A DNA stretch of 64,000 nt from Streptomyces albipurpureus (GCF_023701525.1 NZ_JAMQAW010000010.1:273675-337674); one strand, 5' to 3'. Shown: positions 51,564-59,630, counted from the stretch's first letter. The notes: generated by a model not told the origin, from the letters alone. Made by a program: numbers and translations.

Positions 51564-51772
51564 ACCCCCGATTCTGCCCCACGGGCCCCGCGGACCGCGC
51601 TCCGGGCGGCCAGCTCACCGGGCGTGGGCCCGGGGACCAGCCCCGTCGCACAGTGGGGACAGGCGTATCGATCCCTCCCTATCCCCACTGGTGCGTCGGT
51701 CCATCGCCCACAGCCCATGCACGCGACGCTCCGGCGATCGGGTACGGGACTGACCAAGCCCTCCCGGTTCAC
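51560..51772 (-). CDS. Small zinc-ribbon-like protein
   Basis: A 70-residue protein with CMGCGRW and YACPHCATG, two CxxC pairs 16 residues apart that could bind one zinc. It starts with GTG overlapping the upstream gene stop (GTGA) and ends overlapping the PH-domain gene start (ATGA). Similar short Cys-pair proteins accompany XRE/SAM-type accessory loci in streptomycetes as I recall. No function is claimed. Confidence 0.65.
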   Translation of the reverse strand: MNREGLVSPVPDRRSVACMGCGRWTDAPVGIGRDRYACPHCATGLVPGPTPGELAARSAVRGARGAESGV

Positions 51773-52008
51773 CAGTCCACGTCCGCGTCCAGCGCCGCCA
51801 GGGCAGCCGCCCGGAGCCGTTCCCGTACGACGGGGAGCTGCAAGGTGGTCTCGGCCAGGACATACGGCCGTACGGTCGCGGAGTCCTCGCCCCGCAGCGG
51901 CGCCAGCCGCTCCCGCACATGCGGCGGTACGGGCGTTTCCCACCTGATCGGCCTCGACGGCGGTACGGCGGGCTCACACCCCTCGATGTGATCCGGCCCC
52001 GGCACCAC
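51769..52008 (-). CDS. Small hypothetical protein upstream of the zinc-ribbon gene
   Basis: About 79 residues with a conserved-looking segment (VPPHVRERLAPLRGEDSATV, then RPYVLAETTLQL and VVRERLRAAALAALDADVDW). Similar PPHVRERL..RGEDSALVRPY proteins occur in streptomycete accessory clusters. Its stop overlaps the next start by four bases. The start is uncertain (GTG 52008 taken; codons run open to 52224). It is divergent from the XRE gene. Confidence 0.6.
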   Translation of the reverse strand: MVPGPDHIEGCEPAVPPSRPIRWETPVPPHVRERLAPLRGEDSATVRPYVLAETTLQLPVVRERLRAAALAALDADVDW

Positions 52009-52214
52009 CTCGGGCCGGTCCGCGCGATTCCGTCCGAGCGCCCACTTTCCTACGAAGTTGAGGGCCAACACCCCGGACCGTTCGCGCGGTGGCGGGGCTC
52101 TTGCGTAGAGAGAAGACTGGTCACCCGTCAGGGCCTTATCCCGGTCTATCCCGAGACATCTGGAGGGCCTCAGGTCTAGCGTTGAAGAACGCCCAAACGT
52201 CGTAGGGGGAGATC

Positions 52215-52967
52215 TTGAACTCATCGCTACGTTCAGCTATGCAGTCGGCTGGCTTGTCGCCGAGGCGCCTGGCACTTCGCGTGGGGGTCTCCGGCAAGAC
52301 CGTAGAACGCTGGATCGCAGATGCGGAGTTGATTCCTCATGCTAGGAACCGGCAAGACACGTCAACGGTGTTAGGAGTTGAAGCTGACGTGCTGTGGCCC
52401 AAAGCGGTCAAGGACCGGATCAAAACTGGTAGCGACCTAGAGATCGTCCAGACCTACCCCTTTCGCTCCGCTTGCCCATCAACCGTGTGGTGCAGCCTCA
52501 TCACTGATGCCAGTGAAGACCTGTTCTTCGGTGGGTACACCTCGTACTTCCTTTGGACACAGGTGCCAGAACTCGCAAGTACCTTGCGGCATAAAGCAGC
52601 GAACGGCTGCCGAATCCGATTCCTCCTGGGAGACCCCACCAGCGAGGTGACCCGCAGCCGTGAGGAGATCGAGGCAGTCGCGCTCACAGTCTCCACACGC
52701 ATCCGAACAACTCTGGAGCAGCTGCACGCCTTGGGCGAAGTGGATGGTCTGGAGGCACGCTTCTCCACCCCTGCGGATGCCGTCAACCATGTCTCCCTGT
52801 CCGTCTTCCGCTTCGACTCCGACGCCCTGGTGACCCCCCATCTAGCCACCGTCGTCGGCCATGACTCCCCCCTTCTCCACCTCCGCCGCAGAGACGAGGG
52901 GGGCATGTTCTCCCGTTTCGCCGACCACACCGAAGAACTGTGGAGCCGGGCTACGCCCATTGGCTAG
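52215..52967 (+). CDS. XRE-family regulator with a PLD-like or DUF5919-type C-terminal domain
   Basis: A 250-residue protein. The N-terminal HTH (LSPRRLALRVGVSGKTVERW, then IADAELIPHARNRQDTSTVLG) is followed by a domain at about 75-245 with YTSYFLWTQVPEL, GCRIRFLLGDPTSEV and, near the end, GGMFSRFADHTEELWSRA. This pattern occurs in many Streptomyces XRE proteins from accessory gene pairs. It is less GC-rich in its third positions at its start than its neighbours, a hint of foreign origin. A 3'-end fragment of a similar gene lies 740 bp downstream. Confidence 0.78.
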   Translation: MNSSLRSAMQSAGLSPRRLALRVGVSGKTVERWIADAELIPHARNRQDTSTVLGVEADVLWPKAVKDRIKTGSDLEIVQTYPFRSACPSTVWCSLITDASEDLFFGGYTSYFLWTQVPELASTLRHKAANGCRIRFLLGDPTSEVTRSREEIEAVALTVSTRIRTTLEQLHALGEVDGLEARFSTPADAVNHVSLSVFRFDSDALVTPHLATVVGHDSPLLHLRRRDEGGMFSRFADHTEELWSRATPIG

Positions 52968-53677
52968 CGAAGGCCCCTCGCAGCGTCCACCAGAAGAAGG
53001 CAGAGCCATGACGGATGACGATCAGCACGCCAAGGGTTCCGTTAGCTACCTCATGGAGATGGGCGCTCTCAAGCGGGCGAAGCGCTCAGGTTGGTGGATC
53101 TGCGGTGTGAAGGACCCCGAGACGATCGCAGAGCACAGCTTCCGTACGGCGATCATCGGATCGGTGCTGGCGATGATGGAGGGCGCCGACCCGGCCAAGG
53201 TCGCCCTGCTGTGCACCTTTCATGACACCCAGGAAACGCGCGTTGGCGATATCCCCTGGATCGGGCGCCGCTATCTGGAGGCGAAGAGCAACGAAGTCGT
53301 CACCGCCGACCAGGTCGCCAACGCACACCCTGCGGTCGCGTCCGGAATCCAGGCCATCGTGCACGAGTACGAGAACGGCGACTCGCTTGAGGTCTTGGTC
53401 GCGCATGACGCCGACCGGCTGGAGTGCATGATCCAGGGCCTTGAATACCTTGAACAGGGCTACCGGAACGCCCAGGAATGGGTCGACAGCACCCGTGCCA
53501 AGCTCAAGACACCCTCTGCCATCGAACTCGCGAATGCCGCGCAAGACATGTCCTCCGCAGACTGGCAACGGGTCTACCTTCGCTAAACGGAGCAGGCGGT
53601 ATGACTCGGCGGAGTGCATTGGCCGCCGTAGGCACCGTGGGGCGTGCTCTCCCGTTTCGCCGACCACACCGAAGAAC
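52909..53677. repeat. 30-bp direct repeat flanking the HD-domain gene
   Basis: Copies at 52909-52938 and 53648-53677 are identical over 30 bases (starting TCTCCCGTTTCGCC). The left copy is inside the 3' end of the XRE gene (coding SRFADHTEE). In the right copy the same amino acids are readable in the corresponding frame (GVLSRFADHTEER) after a stop, so it is a remnant of an XRE-type gene end. Confidence 0.85.
53008..53586 (+). CDS. HD-domain phosphohydrolase (YfbR/HDDC2-like)
   Basis: A 192-residue HD hydrolase. The metal ligands are seen as TIAEHSFRTAII (His), LCTFHDTQETRVGDIPW (His-Asp) and LVAHDADRLECMIQGLEY (Asp), a pattern of the 5'-deoxynucleotidase YfbR/HDDC2 group that dephosphorylates deoxyribonucleoside monophosphates. 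AGAAGAAGG precedes ATG 53008. It lies between the XRE gene and deoC and is bounded by a 30-bp direct repeat, so it may be part of an inserted cassette. A nucleotidase next to deoC would be coherent, but is not proven. Confidence 0.82.
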   Translation: MTDDDQHAKGSVSYLMEMGALKRAKRSGWWICGVKDPETIAEHSFRTAIIGSVLAMMEGADPAKVALLCTFHDTQETRVGDIPWIGRRYLEAKSNEVVTADQVANAHPAVASGIQAIVHEYENGDSLEVLVAHDADRLECMIQGLEYLEQGYRNAQEWVDSTRAKLKTPSAIELANAAQDMSSADWQRVYLR

Positions 53678-53784
53678 GCGACCCACCCGGGCGGTCCGGC
53701 GATGGAGCCCCCGAGCCACGACCGACCCCGCCAAAACGGACAGCACACAACCCCCAAATCACCCCCTCCCCCCTGTACACACTG

Positions 53785-53803
53785 CTACGCGCGTAGATAT
53801 GCT
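53785..53803 (+). promoter_or_regulatory. Promoter and CTACGCGCGTAG operator of deoC
   Basis: The palindrome CTACGCGCGTAG (53785-53796) ends just before a -10 like TATGCT (53798-53803), six bases before GTG 53810. It lies between the -35 and -10 positions, ideal for repression. The same 12-mer lies upstream of the purine nucleoside phosphorylase gene. Confidence 0.65.
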
Positions 53804-53809
53804 CCGCTA

Positions 53810-54763
53810 GTGAGCATGTCCACCAATACCCTCGCCCTCCCGGACGTCACCGCCTCCGACCAGGCACTTCGCCGCTTCCTTCATGGACTGCCCGGCGTCG
53901 ATCCGGTCGGTCTCGAAGCCCGGGCCGCCTCCCTCGGGACTCGGTCGATCAAGACCACGGCCAAGGCGTACGCGATCGATCTCGCCATCTCGATGATCGA
54001 CCTCACCACGCTCGAAGGCGCCGACACCCCCGGCAAGGTGCGCTCCCTCGCCGCCAAGGCCATGCGGCCCGATCCGACCGACCGGGACACCCCCGCGACC
54101 GCCGCCGTCTGCGTCTATCCGGACATGGTCGCCACCGCCAAGGAGACCCTGAAGGGCTCCGGCGTCAAGGTCGCCTCCGTCGCCACCGCGTTCCCCGCCG
54201 GTCGGGCCGCGCTCGATGTGAAGCTGGCCGATGTGCGGGACGCCGTCGCCGCCGGGGCGGACGAGATCGACATGGTCATCGACCGTGGCGCCTTCCTCGC
54301 CGGGAAGTATCTGAAGGTGTACGACGAGATCCGCGCGGTCAAAGACGCTTCGGGGTCGGCTCGGCTCAAGGTCATCTTTGAGACCGGGGAGCTCTCCACC
54401 TACGACAACATCCGCCGTGCCTCCTGGCTCGGGATGATCGCGGGCGCGGACTTCATCAAGACATCGACCGGCAAGGTCGCCGTCAACGCCACCCCGTCCA
54501 ACACCCTGCTGATGCTGGAGGCCGTACGCGACTTCCGGCAGCAGACCGGGGTACAGGTGGGAGTGAAGCCCGCGGGTGGCATCCGCACCACCAAGGACGC
54601 GATCAAGTTCCTGGTCCTGGTGAACGAGACCGTCGGCGCGGACTGGCTGGATAACCACTGGTTCCGCTTCGGCGCCTCCAGTCTGCTGAACGATCTGCTG
54701 ATGCAGCGCCAGAAGCTGGCCACCGGACGCTACTCCGGCCCCGACTATGTGACTGTGGACTGA
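53810..54763 (+). CDS. deoC: Deoxyribose-phosphate aldolase
   Basis: A 317-residue class I aldolase that cleaves deoxyribose-5-phosphate into glyceraldehyde-3-phosphate and acetaldehyde. The Schiff-base Lys lies in DFIKTSTGKVAVNATP and the assisting Lys in GVKPAGGIRTTKDA; EIDMVIDRG and KVIFETGEL line the site. It is longer than E. coli DeoC because of about 50 N-terminal residues. The GTG at 53810 follows a promoter with a nucleoside-type operator; ATG 53816 is an alternative. Two dehydrogenase-like genes follow directly, so acetaldehyde removal may be built into the operon. Confidence 0.95.
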   Translation: MSMSTNTLALPDVTASDQALRRFLHGLPGVDPVGLEARAASLGTRSIKTTAKAYAIDLAISMIDLTTLEGADTPGKVRSLAAKAMRPDPTDRDTPATAAVCVYPDMVATAKETLKGSGVKVASVATAFPAGRAALDVKLADVRDAVAAGADEIDMVIDRGAFLAGKYLKVYDEIRAVKDASGSARLKVIFETGELSTYDNIRRASWLGMIAGADFIKTSTGKVAVNATPSNTLLMLEAVRDFRQQTGVQVGVKPAGGIRTTKDAIKFLVLVNETVGADWLDNHWFRFGASSLLNDLLMQRQKLATGRYSGPDYVTVD

Positions 54764-54769
54764 GCGGAC

Positions 54770-56206
54770 ATGACCAAGCCTTTCGACTACGCCCCCGCCC
54801 CCGAGTCGCGCGGACTCGTTGACATCGCCCCCTCGTACGGCCTCTTCATCGACGGCGAGTTCGTCGAGTCCACGGGCGAGGAGCGCAACAAGACCGTCTC
54901 CCCCTCGACGGAGGAAGTCCTCGCGGAGTACGTCCAGGCCAACGCCGAGGACGTCGACCGTGCCGTCAAGGCCGCCCGTAAGGCGTTCGAGAAGTGGTCG
55001 GCGCTGCCCGGTGCGGAGCGGGCGAAGTATCTGTTCCGGATCGCCCGGATCATCCAGGAGCGCAGCCGTGAGCTGGCCGTCCTGGAGACGCTGGACAACG
55101 GCAAGCCGATCAAGGAGACCCGGGACGCCGACCTCCCCCTGGTCGCCGCGCACTTCTTCTACTACGCGGGTTGGGCCGACAAGCTCGACCACGCCGGCTA
55201 CGGCGCGAGTCCCCGCCCCCTCGGCGTCGCCGGCCAGATCATCCCGTGGAACTTCCCGCTGCTGATGCTGGCCTGGAAGATCGCCCCGGCGCTCGCCACC
55301 GGTAACACCGTCGTACTGAAGCCGGCCGAGACCACCCCGCTCTCCGCGCTGTTCTTCGCGGACATCTGCCGTCAGGCCGGGCTGCCGAAGGGCGTCGTCA
55401 ACATCGTCACGGGCGATGGCCGCACGGGCACCGCGCTGGTCCAGCACCCGGGGATCAACAAGGTCGCCTTCACCGGTTCGACCGGCGTGGGTCGGGCCAT
55501 CGCCCGTGAGCTCGCCGGTACGGACAAGAAGCTGACGCTGGAGCTCGGCGGCAAGGGCGCGAACATCGTCTTCGACGACGCGCCCATCGACCAGGCCGTC
55601 GAGGGCATCGTCAACGGCATCTTCTTCAACCAGGGCCAGGTCTGCTGTGCGGGCTCCCGGCTGCTGGTGCAGGAGTCGGTCCAGGAAGAAGTGCTGGACT
55701 CGCTCAAGCGCCGGCTGTCCACGCTGCGTCTGGGTGACCCGCTCGACAAGAACACCGACATCGGCGCGATCAACTCCGCCGAGCAGCTGGCACGGATCAC
55801 CGCACTCGTTGAGACCGGTGAGGCGGAGGGCGCCGAGCGCTGGTCCGCTCCCTGCGAGTTGCCGTCGTCCGGCTACTGGTTCGCGCCGACCCTGTTCACG
55901 AATGTGACGCAGGCGCACACGGTCGCCCGCGATGAGATCTTCGGCCCGGTGCTCTCCGTCCTCACCTTCCGTACGCCCGACGAGGCCGTCGCCAAGGCGA
56001 ACAACAGCCAGTACGGACTGTCGGCGGGCATCTGGACCGAGAAGGGCTCCCGCATCCTCGCGGTGGCGAGCAAGCTCCGGGCGGGTGTCGTCTGGGCCAA
56101 TACGTTCAACAAGTTCGATCCGACCTCGCCGTTCGGCGGTTACAAGGAGTCGGGCTTCGGCCGTGAAGGCGGCCGTCACGGCCTGGAGGCGTACCTCGAT
56201 GTCTGA
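54770..56206 (+). CDS. Aldehyde dehydrogenase
   Basis: A 478-residue NAD(P)-dependent aldehyde dehydrogenase. The general base Glu258 is in LTLELGGKGANI, the nucleophile Cys292 in NQGQVCCAGSR, the NAD loop is VAFTGSTGVGRAI, and the PWNFPL segment and KYLFRIA region are intact. It begins six bases after the deoC stop behind GAGCGGAC, so it is in the deoC operon; acetaldehyde from DeoC is the likely substrate (inference). Confidence 0.92.
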   Translation: MTKPFDYAPAPESRGLVDIAPSYGLFIDGEFVESTGEERNKTVSPSTEEVLAEYVQANAEDVDRAVKAARKAFEKWSALPGAERAKYLFRIARIIQERSRELAVLETLDNGKPIKETRDADLPLVAAHFFYYAGWADKLDHAGYGASPRPLGVAGQIIPWNFPLLMLAWKIAPALATGNTVVLKPAETTPLSALFFADICRQAGLPKGVVNIVTGDGRTGTALVQHPGINKVAFTGSTGVGRAIARELAGTDKKLTLELGGKGANIVFDDAPIDQAVEGIVNGIFFNQGQVCCAGSRLLVQESVQEEVLDSLKRRLSTLRLGDPLDKNTDIGAINSAEQLARITALVETGEAEGAERWSAPCELPSSGYWFAPTLFTNVTQAHTVARDEIFGPVLSVLTFRTPDEAVAKANNSQYGLSAGIWTEKGSRILAVASKLRAGVVWANTFNKFDPTSPFGGYKESGFGREGGRHGLEAYLDV

Positions 56207-57128
56207 GCGCAATGACCGTCTGAGCGTGTTCAAGACCTACAAGCTGTACGTCGGGGGCAAGTTCCCCCGCTCCGAGAGCGGCCGGGTGTACGAGGTGACG
56301 ACGAGGACTTCAGCCGCTGGCACGGCGAGCAGGGACAAGGGCAAGGGCAGCTGGCTGGCCAACGCCCCGCTGTCGTCCCGCAAGGACGCCCGGGACGCGG
56401 TGGTCGCCGCCCGCAAGGCGTTCGGCGGCTGGTCGGGGGCGACCGCGTACAACCGCGGGCAGATCCTCTACCGCATCGCCGAGATGCTGGAGGGCCGCCG
56501 GGAGCAGTTCGTGCGGGAAGTGGCGGACGCCGAAGGGCTGTCCAAGTCGAAGGCCGCGGCCCAGGTGGACGCGGCCATCGACCGCTGGGTCTGGTACGCG
56601 GGCTGGACGGACAAGATCGCCCAGGTCCTGGGCGGGGCGAACCCGGTCGCTGGCCCGTACTTCAACCTCTCCACCCCCGAACCGACCGGTGTGGTGGCCG
56701 TTCTCGCACCGCAGGAGTCATCGTTCCTGGGGCTGGTCTCGGTGATCGCTCCGGTGATCGCCACGGGCAACACGGCCGTGGTGATCGCCAGCGAGAACTC
56801 CCCGCTGCCGGCGCTCTCCCTCGGCGAGGTACTGGCCACATCCGATCTGCCGGGCGGTGTGGTCAACATCCTGTCGGGCCGTACGGGTGAGATCGCGGCC
56901 CCGCTCGCGGCACACCTCGATGTGAACGGGATCGACCTCGCGGGAGCCGACGCGGCCCTGGCGAAGGAGTTGGAGATCGCCGCGGCGGAGAACCTCAAGC
57001 GGGTGCTGCGCCCCGGCCCGCTGGACCTGGCCGCCGACCCGGGCACCCACCGTATGACGGCCTTCCTGGAGACCAAGACGGTCTGGCATCCGACCGGCGC
57101 CCTGGGCACCTCGGGCTCGTCCTACTGA
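56199..57128 (+). CDS. Truncated aldehyde dehydrogenase-like protein without catalytic domain
   Basis: A 309-residue homologue of the upstream dehydrogenase. The N-terminal fold is recognisable (YVGGKFPRSESGRVYEV, ARDAVVAARKAFGGWS, YRIAEMLEGRREQFV, PEPTGVVAVLAPQESSFLG, VIATGNTAVVIASENSPLPA, VVNILSGRTGEIA). After about residue 250 it departs: no FTGST NAD loop, no catalytic Glu or Cys, and a unique C-terminus. It overlaps the previous gene by eight bases. A non-catalytic partner subunit is likely, since the frame is intact and the codon use normal. Confidence 0.85.
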   Translation: MSERNDRLSVFKTYKLYVGGKFPRSESGRVYEVTTRTSAAGTASRDKGKGSWLANAPLSSRKDARDAVVAARKAFGGWSGATAYNRGQILYRIAEMLEGRREQFVREVADAEGLSKSKAAAQVDAAIDRWVWYAGWTDKIAQVLGGANPVAGPYFNLSTPEPTGVVAVLAPQESSFLGLVSVIAPVIATGNTAVVIASENSPLPALSLGEVLATSDLPGGVVNILSGRTGEIAAPLAAHLDVNGIDLAGADAALAKELEIAAAENLKRVLRPGPLDLAADPGTHRMTAFLETKTVWHPTGALGTSGSSY

Positions 57129-57256
57129 GTCCTGTCGAGCCCTCTTGACTCGGGCACGGGCGCACTGGGCCGAGCCGTGACAACTGTCGTACTGATGTCG
57201 TACTGAACGGACTGCGCGAAGCAGTCGTACTGGGCGTAGGAACCGCCCCTTGATCG

Positions 57257-57294
57257 GGAGTCCCCTGCCGTCCCGTCCGGCGGCAGGGGGCTCC
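57257..57294 (+). terminator. Terminator after the deoC operon
   Basis: A 14-bp stem (GGAGTCCCCTGCCG / CGGCAGGGGGCTCC, one G-U pair) with a ten-base loop, followed by TTTCCC; it lies between convergent genes. Confidence 0.85.
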
Positions 57295-57342
57295 TTTCCC
57301 TGTGCCTCCAGGGGCCGCTGTGCCCCCAGGAGGCTCCTGTCC

Positions 57343-57744
57343 CTAGAGGGGGAGGGCGTCGACGACCTTTCCGACCACCGGTAGGTCGTTGAGCGATCCA
57401 CCTTCGGAGAGCGGTCCGGTGACCAGATCCGTGCCGACGGGCTTGAAGTCGGCGATCTGGGTGCCGACGCCATTGGCCAGCGGGTCGACACCGGTCTTCG
57501 CCAGCGGGTTGAGCTGGAGGTGCTTCAGATAGCCGATCCCGGAGACCGAGTTGGTGATGGCGCCGGTCACTCCGGTACTGGGCGCCAGGGCGGCTTCGAC
57601 GGTGTCGAGCCCGACCGGTGCCGCGGGGAGCGAAGGAGCGGCGTGCGCGGTGCCCCCCGCGCCGAGGGCCGCGGCAGCCGCCGCGACGGTCAGACCGGCG
57701 CCGAGGGCGATGCGCCGGGGATGGGGAGCTGCGTGACGTGCCAT
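57343..57744 (-). CDS. Small secreted protein
   Basis: A 133-residue exported protein. The signal peptide has a basic start (MARHAAPHPRRI), a hydrophobic core (ALGAGLTVAAAAAALGAGG) and a likely cut after TAHAA. The mature part (about 97 residues) is small-residue-rich with LPVVGKVVDALPL at the end and no cysteines. No known domain. The start is set by the signal peptide; upstream codons are unlikely. Confidence 0.8.
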   Translation of the reverse strand: MARHAAPHPRRIALGAGLTVAAAAAALGAGGTAHAAPSLPAAPVGLDTVEAALAPSTGVTGAITNSVSGIGYLKHLQLNPLAKTGVDPLANGVGTQIADFKPVGTDLVTGPLSEGGSLNDLPVVGKVVDALPL

Positions 57745-57863
57745 GGGTTTCCCGCCTGGGGTAGTAATCGGACGAGTACGCAGCGTAGTTGAGCGGTGAT
57801 CCTCAATCCACCGGACTACCCGAGGGGTCCCCTTCACGGGTCAATGCCTCACACTGGTGTCCT

Positions 57864-58556
57864 GTGACCGCTTTCTCCGCTGCCCCCGCCCCGTCCGCAC
57901 GCGTGGTGCTCCTCACGGGCCCGTCAGGATCAGGAAAGTCATCCCTCGCCGCACGGGCGGGTCTGCCGGTGCTGCGCCTCGACGACTTCTACAAGGAAGC
58001 GGGCGACCCGACCCTTCCGCTGGTCGCGGACAGCGCGGACATCGACTGGGACTCCCCGCTGTCCTGGGACGCGCGGACGGCGGCGGCGGCCATCGCCGAG
58101 CTCTGCGGTACGGGCCATACCGCCGTCCCGGTGTACGACATCGGCACCAGCACCCGGGTGGGGCGCGAGGTGTTCGCCCTCGACGGGGCCCCGGTGTTCA
58201 TCGCGGAGGGGATCTTCGCGGCGGACCTGGTCGCGCGGTGTACGGAGCTGGGCCTGCTGGGGGACGCGCTCTGTCTGCGCGGGCGCCCCTCGACGACCTT
58301 CCGCCGACGGCTGGCCCGGGATCTGCGGGAAGGCCGTAAGTCGGTGGCGTTCCTGCTGCGCAGGGGCTGGCGGTTGATGCGCTCCGAACGGGGGATCGTG
58401 GCGCGGCAGGCAGGCCTCGGGGCACATCCCTGCGGCAAGAAAGAGGCGTTGGCGCGCATTGCCTCCGTGGTCTCGGCGCCGCTGAGCGCCCCTGCGCCCG
58501 TGGTGAGCGACCGTACGGCGCGCGTGACTGAGTCAGGCCCCGCCATCAGCAGATGA
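57864..58556 (+). CDS. udk: Uridine kinase-like P-loop protein
   Basis: A 230-residue P-loop kinase: GPSGSGKSSLAARAG (Walker A), LRLDDFYKEAGDPTLP, DWDSPLSWDA (substrate contacts like those in Udk) and PVFIAEGIFAAD (Walker B-like). It probably phosphorylates uridine/cytidine or a related nucleoside, which would suit a salvage region. The short C-terminal tail is poorly conserved. GTG 57864 was picked because homology starts directly after it. Confidence 0.72.
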   Translation: MTAFSAAPAPSARVVLLTGPSGSGKSSLAARAGLPVLRLDDFYKEAGDPTLPLVADSADIDWDSPLSWDARTAAAAIAELCGTGHTAVPVYDIGTSTRVGREVFALDGAPVFIAEGIFAADLVARCTELGLLGDALCLRGRPSTTFRRRLARDLREGRKSVAFLLRRGWRLMRSERGIVARQAGLGAHPCGKKEALARIASVVSAPLSAPAPVVSDRTARVTESGPAISR

Positions 58557-58644
58557 ACTCAAGGTCCACTTCCTCGGCCCCACCTCCGCGTCAGGACAAC
58601 GAAGGAACGGCGAGCGGCCAGCGGTGCCCCGCGGGCAAAAGGAA

Positions 58645-58683
58645 GCGGGACCAAACAAGACCCCCCGGCCTGTTCGGTCCCGC
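58645..58683. terminator. Bidirectional terminator between udk and sigQ
   Basis: Arms GCGGGACC/GGTCCCGC with inner AACA/TGTT pairing, between convergent genes. Confidence 0.65.
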
Positions 58684-58785
58684 GTTTCCCCCGTGGCTCC
58701 CATGAGGCCCCCCATGACCTCACAAGCCCCCCACCGTCGCCGTCTCCCCCGAGACGGCGTCCCCCCGGTCCATCCCCCGTCGCCC

Positions 58786-59529
58786 TCAGGCCACCAGCTC
58801 GCCGAAGGACTCCTCCTCGTCACGGCCGAAGCTGAGGACATCGTCCTCGCGCAGCCGGCGGAGTGACCGCCAGATGCTGGACTTCACCGTGCCGACACTG
58901 ATGTCCAGGATGTCCGCGATCTCCGGGTCGGTACGGCCCTCGTAGTAGCGCAGGACCAGCATCGTCCGCTGGAGTTCGGGCAGCCTGGCGAGCGCCTGCC
59001 ACAGCACCGCACGAAGCTCGGTGCCCCGCATCGCGTCGGTGTCGCTGGCCGTCTCCGGCAGCTCTTCCGTGGGGTACTCGTTGAGCTTGCGCCGGCGCCA
59101 GGCGCTGATGTGCAGATTGGTCATGGTGCGGCGCAGATATCCCCCGACCGCCGCCTTGTCACTGATCCGGTCCCAGGCGCGGTACGTCGAGAACAGCGCG
59201 CTCTGCAACAGGTCCTCAGCCTCGAAGCGATCCCCCGTCAAGTGGTAGGCGGTCGCGTACAGGGAGGAGCGGCGCTCCCGGACGTAGGCGGTGAACTCCG
59301 CCTCCGACAGGCTGACACCGCTCTCCCGGTACGCTTCCCCGCTGACCCCGGTCCCCCCACCGGCCCCCGTGGTCGCGTCAACCACCGTCATGTACGACGG
59401 CTTGTGCTGACGCCCGGTGCCGCGAACGCACCCCCGCCCGTTCACGACACCGGACTTTTCCGTGGCCCTCCCGACGTCGCGGAGACGCGTGACAACTGCG
59501 CTTGTGGCGGTGCCGTGCAGTGCGTTCAT
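58786..59529 (-). CDS. sigQ: ECF RNA polymerase sigma factor SigQ
   Basis: A 247-residue sigma factor. After a 75-residue poorly conserved N-terminus, region 2 is YVRERRSSLYATAYHLTGDRFEAEDLLQSALFSTYRAW and region 4 is LPELQRTMLVLRYYEGRTDPEIADILDISVGTVKSSIWRSL (both split here by the limit of this text, at about residues 83-120 and 176-220). It is divergent from afsQ1, as in S. coelicolor, where sigQ is under AfsQ1 control. GGGGGGCGCAAG precedes the ATG at 59529. No anti-sigma gene follows. Confidence 0.9.
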   Translation of the reverse strand: MNALHGTATSAVVTRLRDVGRATEKSGVVNGRGCVRGTGRQHKPSYMTVVDATTGAGGGTGVSGEAYRESGVSLSEAEFTAYVRERRSSLYATAYHLTGDRFEAEDLLQSALFSTYRAWDRISDKAAVGGYLRRTMTNLHISAWRRRKLNEYPTEELPETASDTDAMRGTELRAVLWQALARLPELQRTMLVLRYYEGRTDPEIADILDISVGTVKSSIWRSLRRLREDDVLSFGRDEEESFGELVA

Positions 59530-59614
59530 CTTGCGCCCCCCGTCGAGTGGAGTCCGTTTCCGTCCGTGTGTCGAAAAGCTTGCCCAGGCGATTTCATGGA
59601 GGTGTCCGCCGACT

Positions 59615-59630
59615 GTCACAGGCCTGTCAC
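59615..59630. promoter_or_regulatory. AfsQ1-type binding site GTCAC-n6-GTCAC
   Basis: GTCAC AGGCCT GTCAC at 59615-59630 matches the GTnAC-n6-GTnAC consensus reported for AfsQ1. It lies in the 180-bp sigQ/afsQ1 intergenic region, 86 bp from the sigQ start and 97 bp from afsQ1. A -10 like CAGAAT (59699-59704) precedes afsQ1. Confidence 0.8.

Noticed and set aside
52215..53677. An integrative element
   Set aside because: Only a 30-bp direct repeat was seen; there is no integrase, excisionase, tRNA gene or replication gene.
53807..56233. An 800-codon open frame antisense to deoC and the aldehyde dehydrogenase gene
   Set aside because: It mirrors two strongly supported genes, and its protein is Gly/Arg/Val/Leu noise without domains; such antisense frames are normal in GC-rich DNA.
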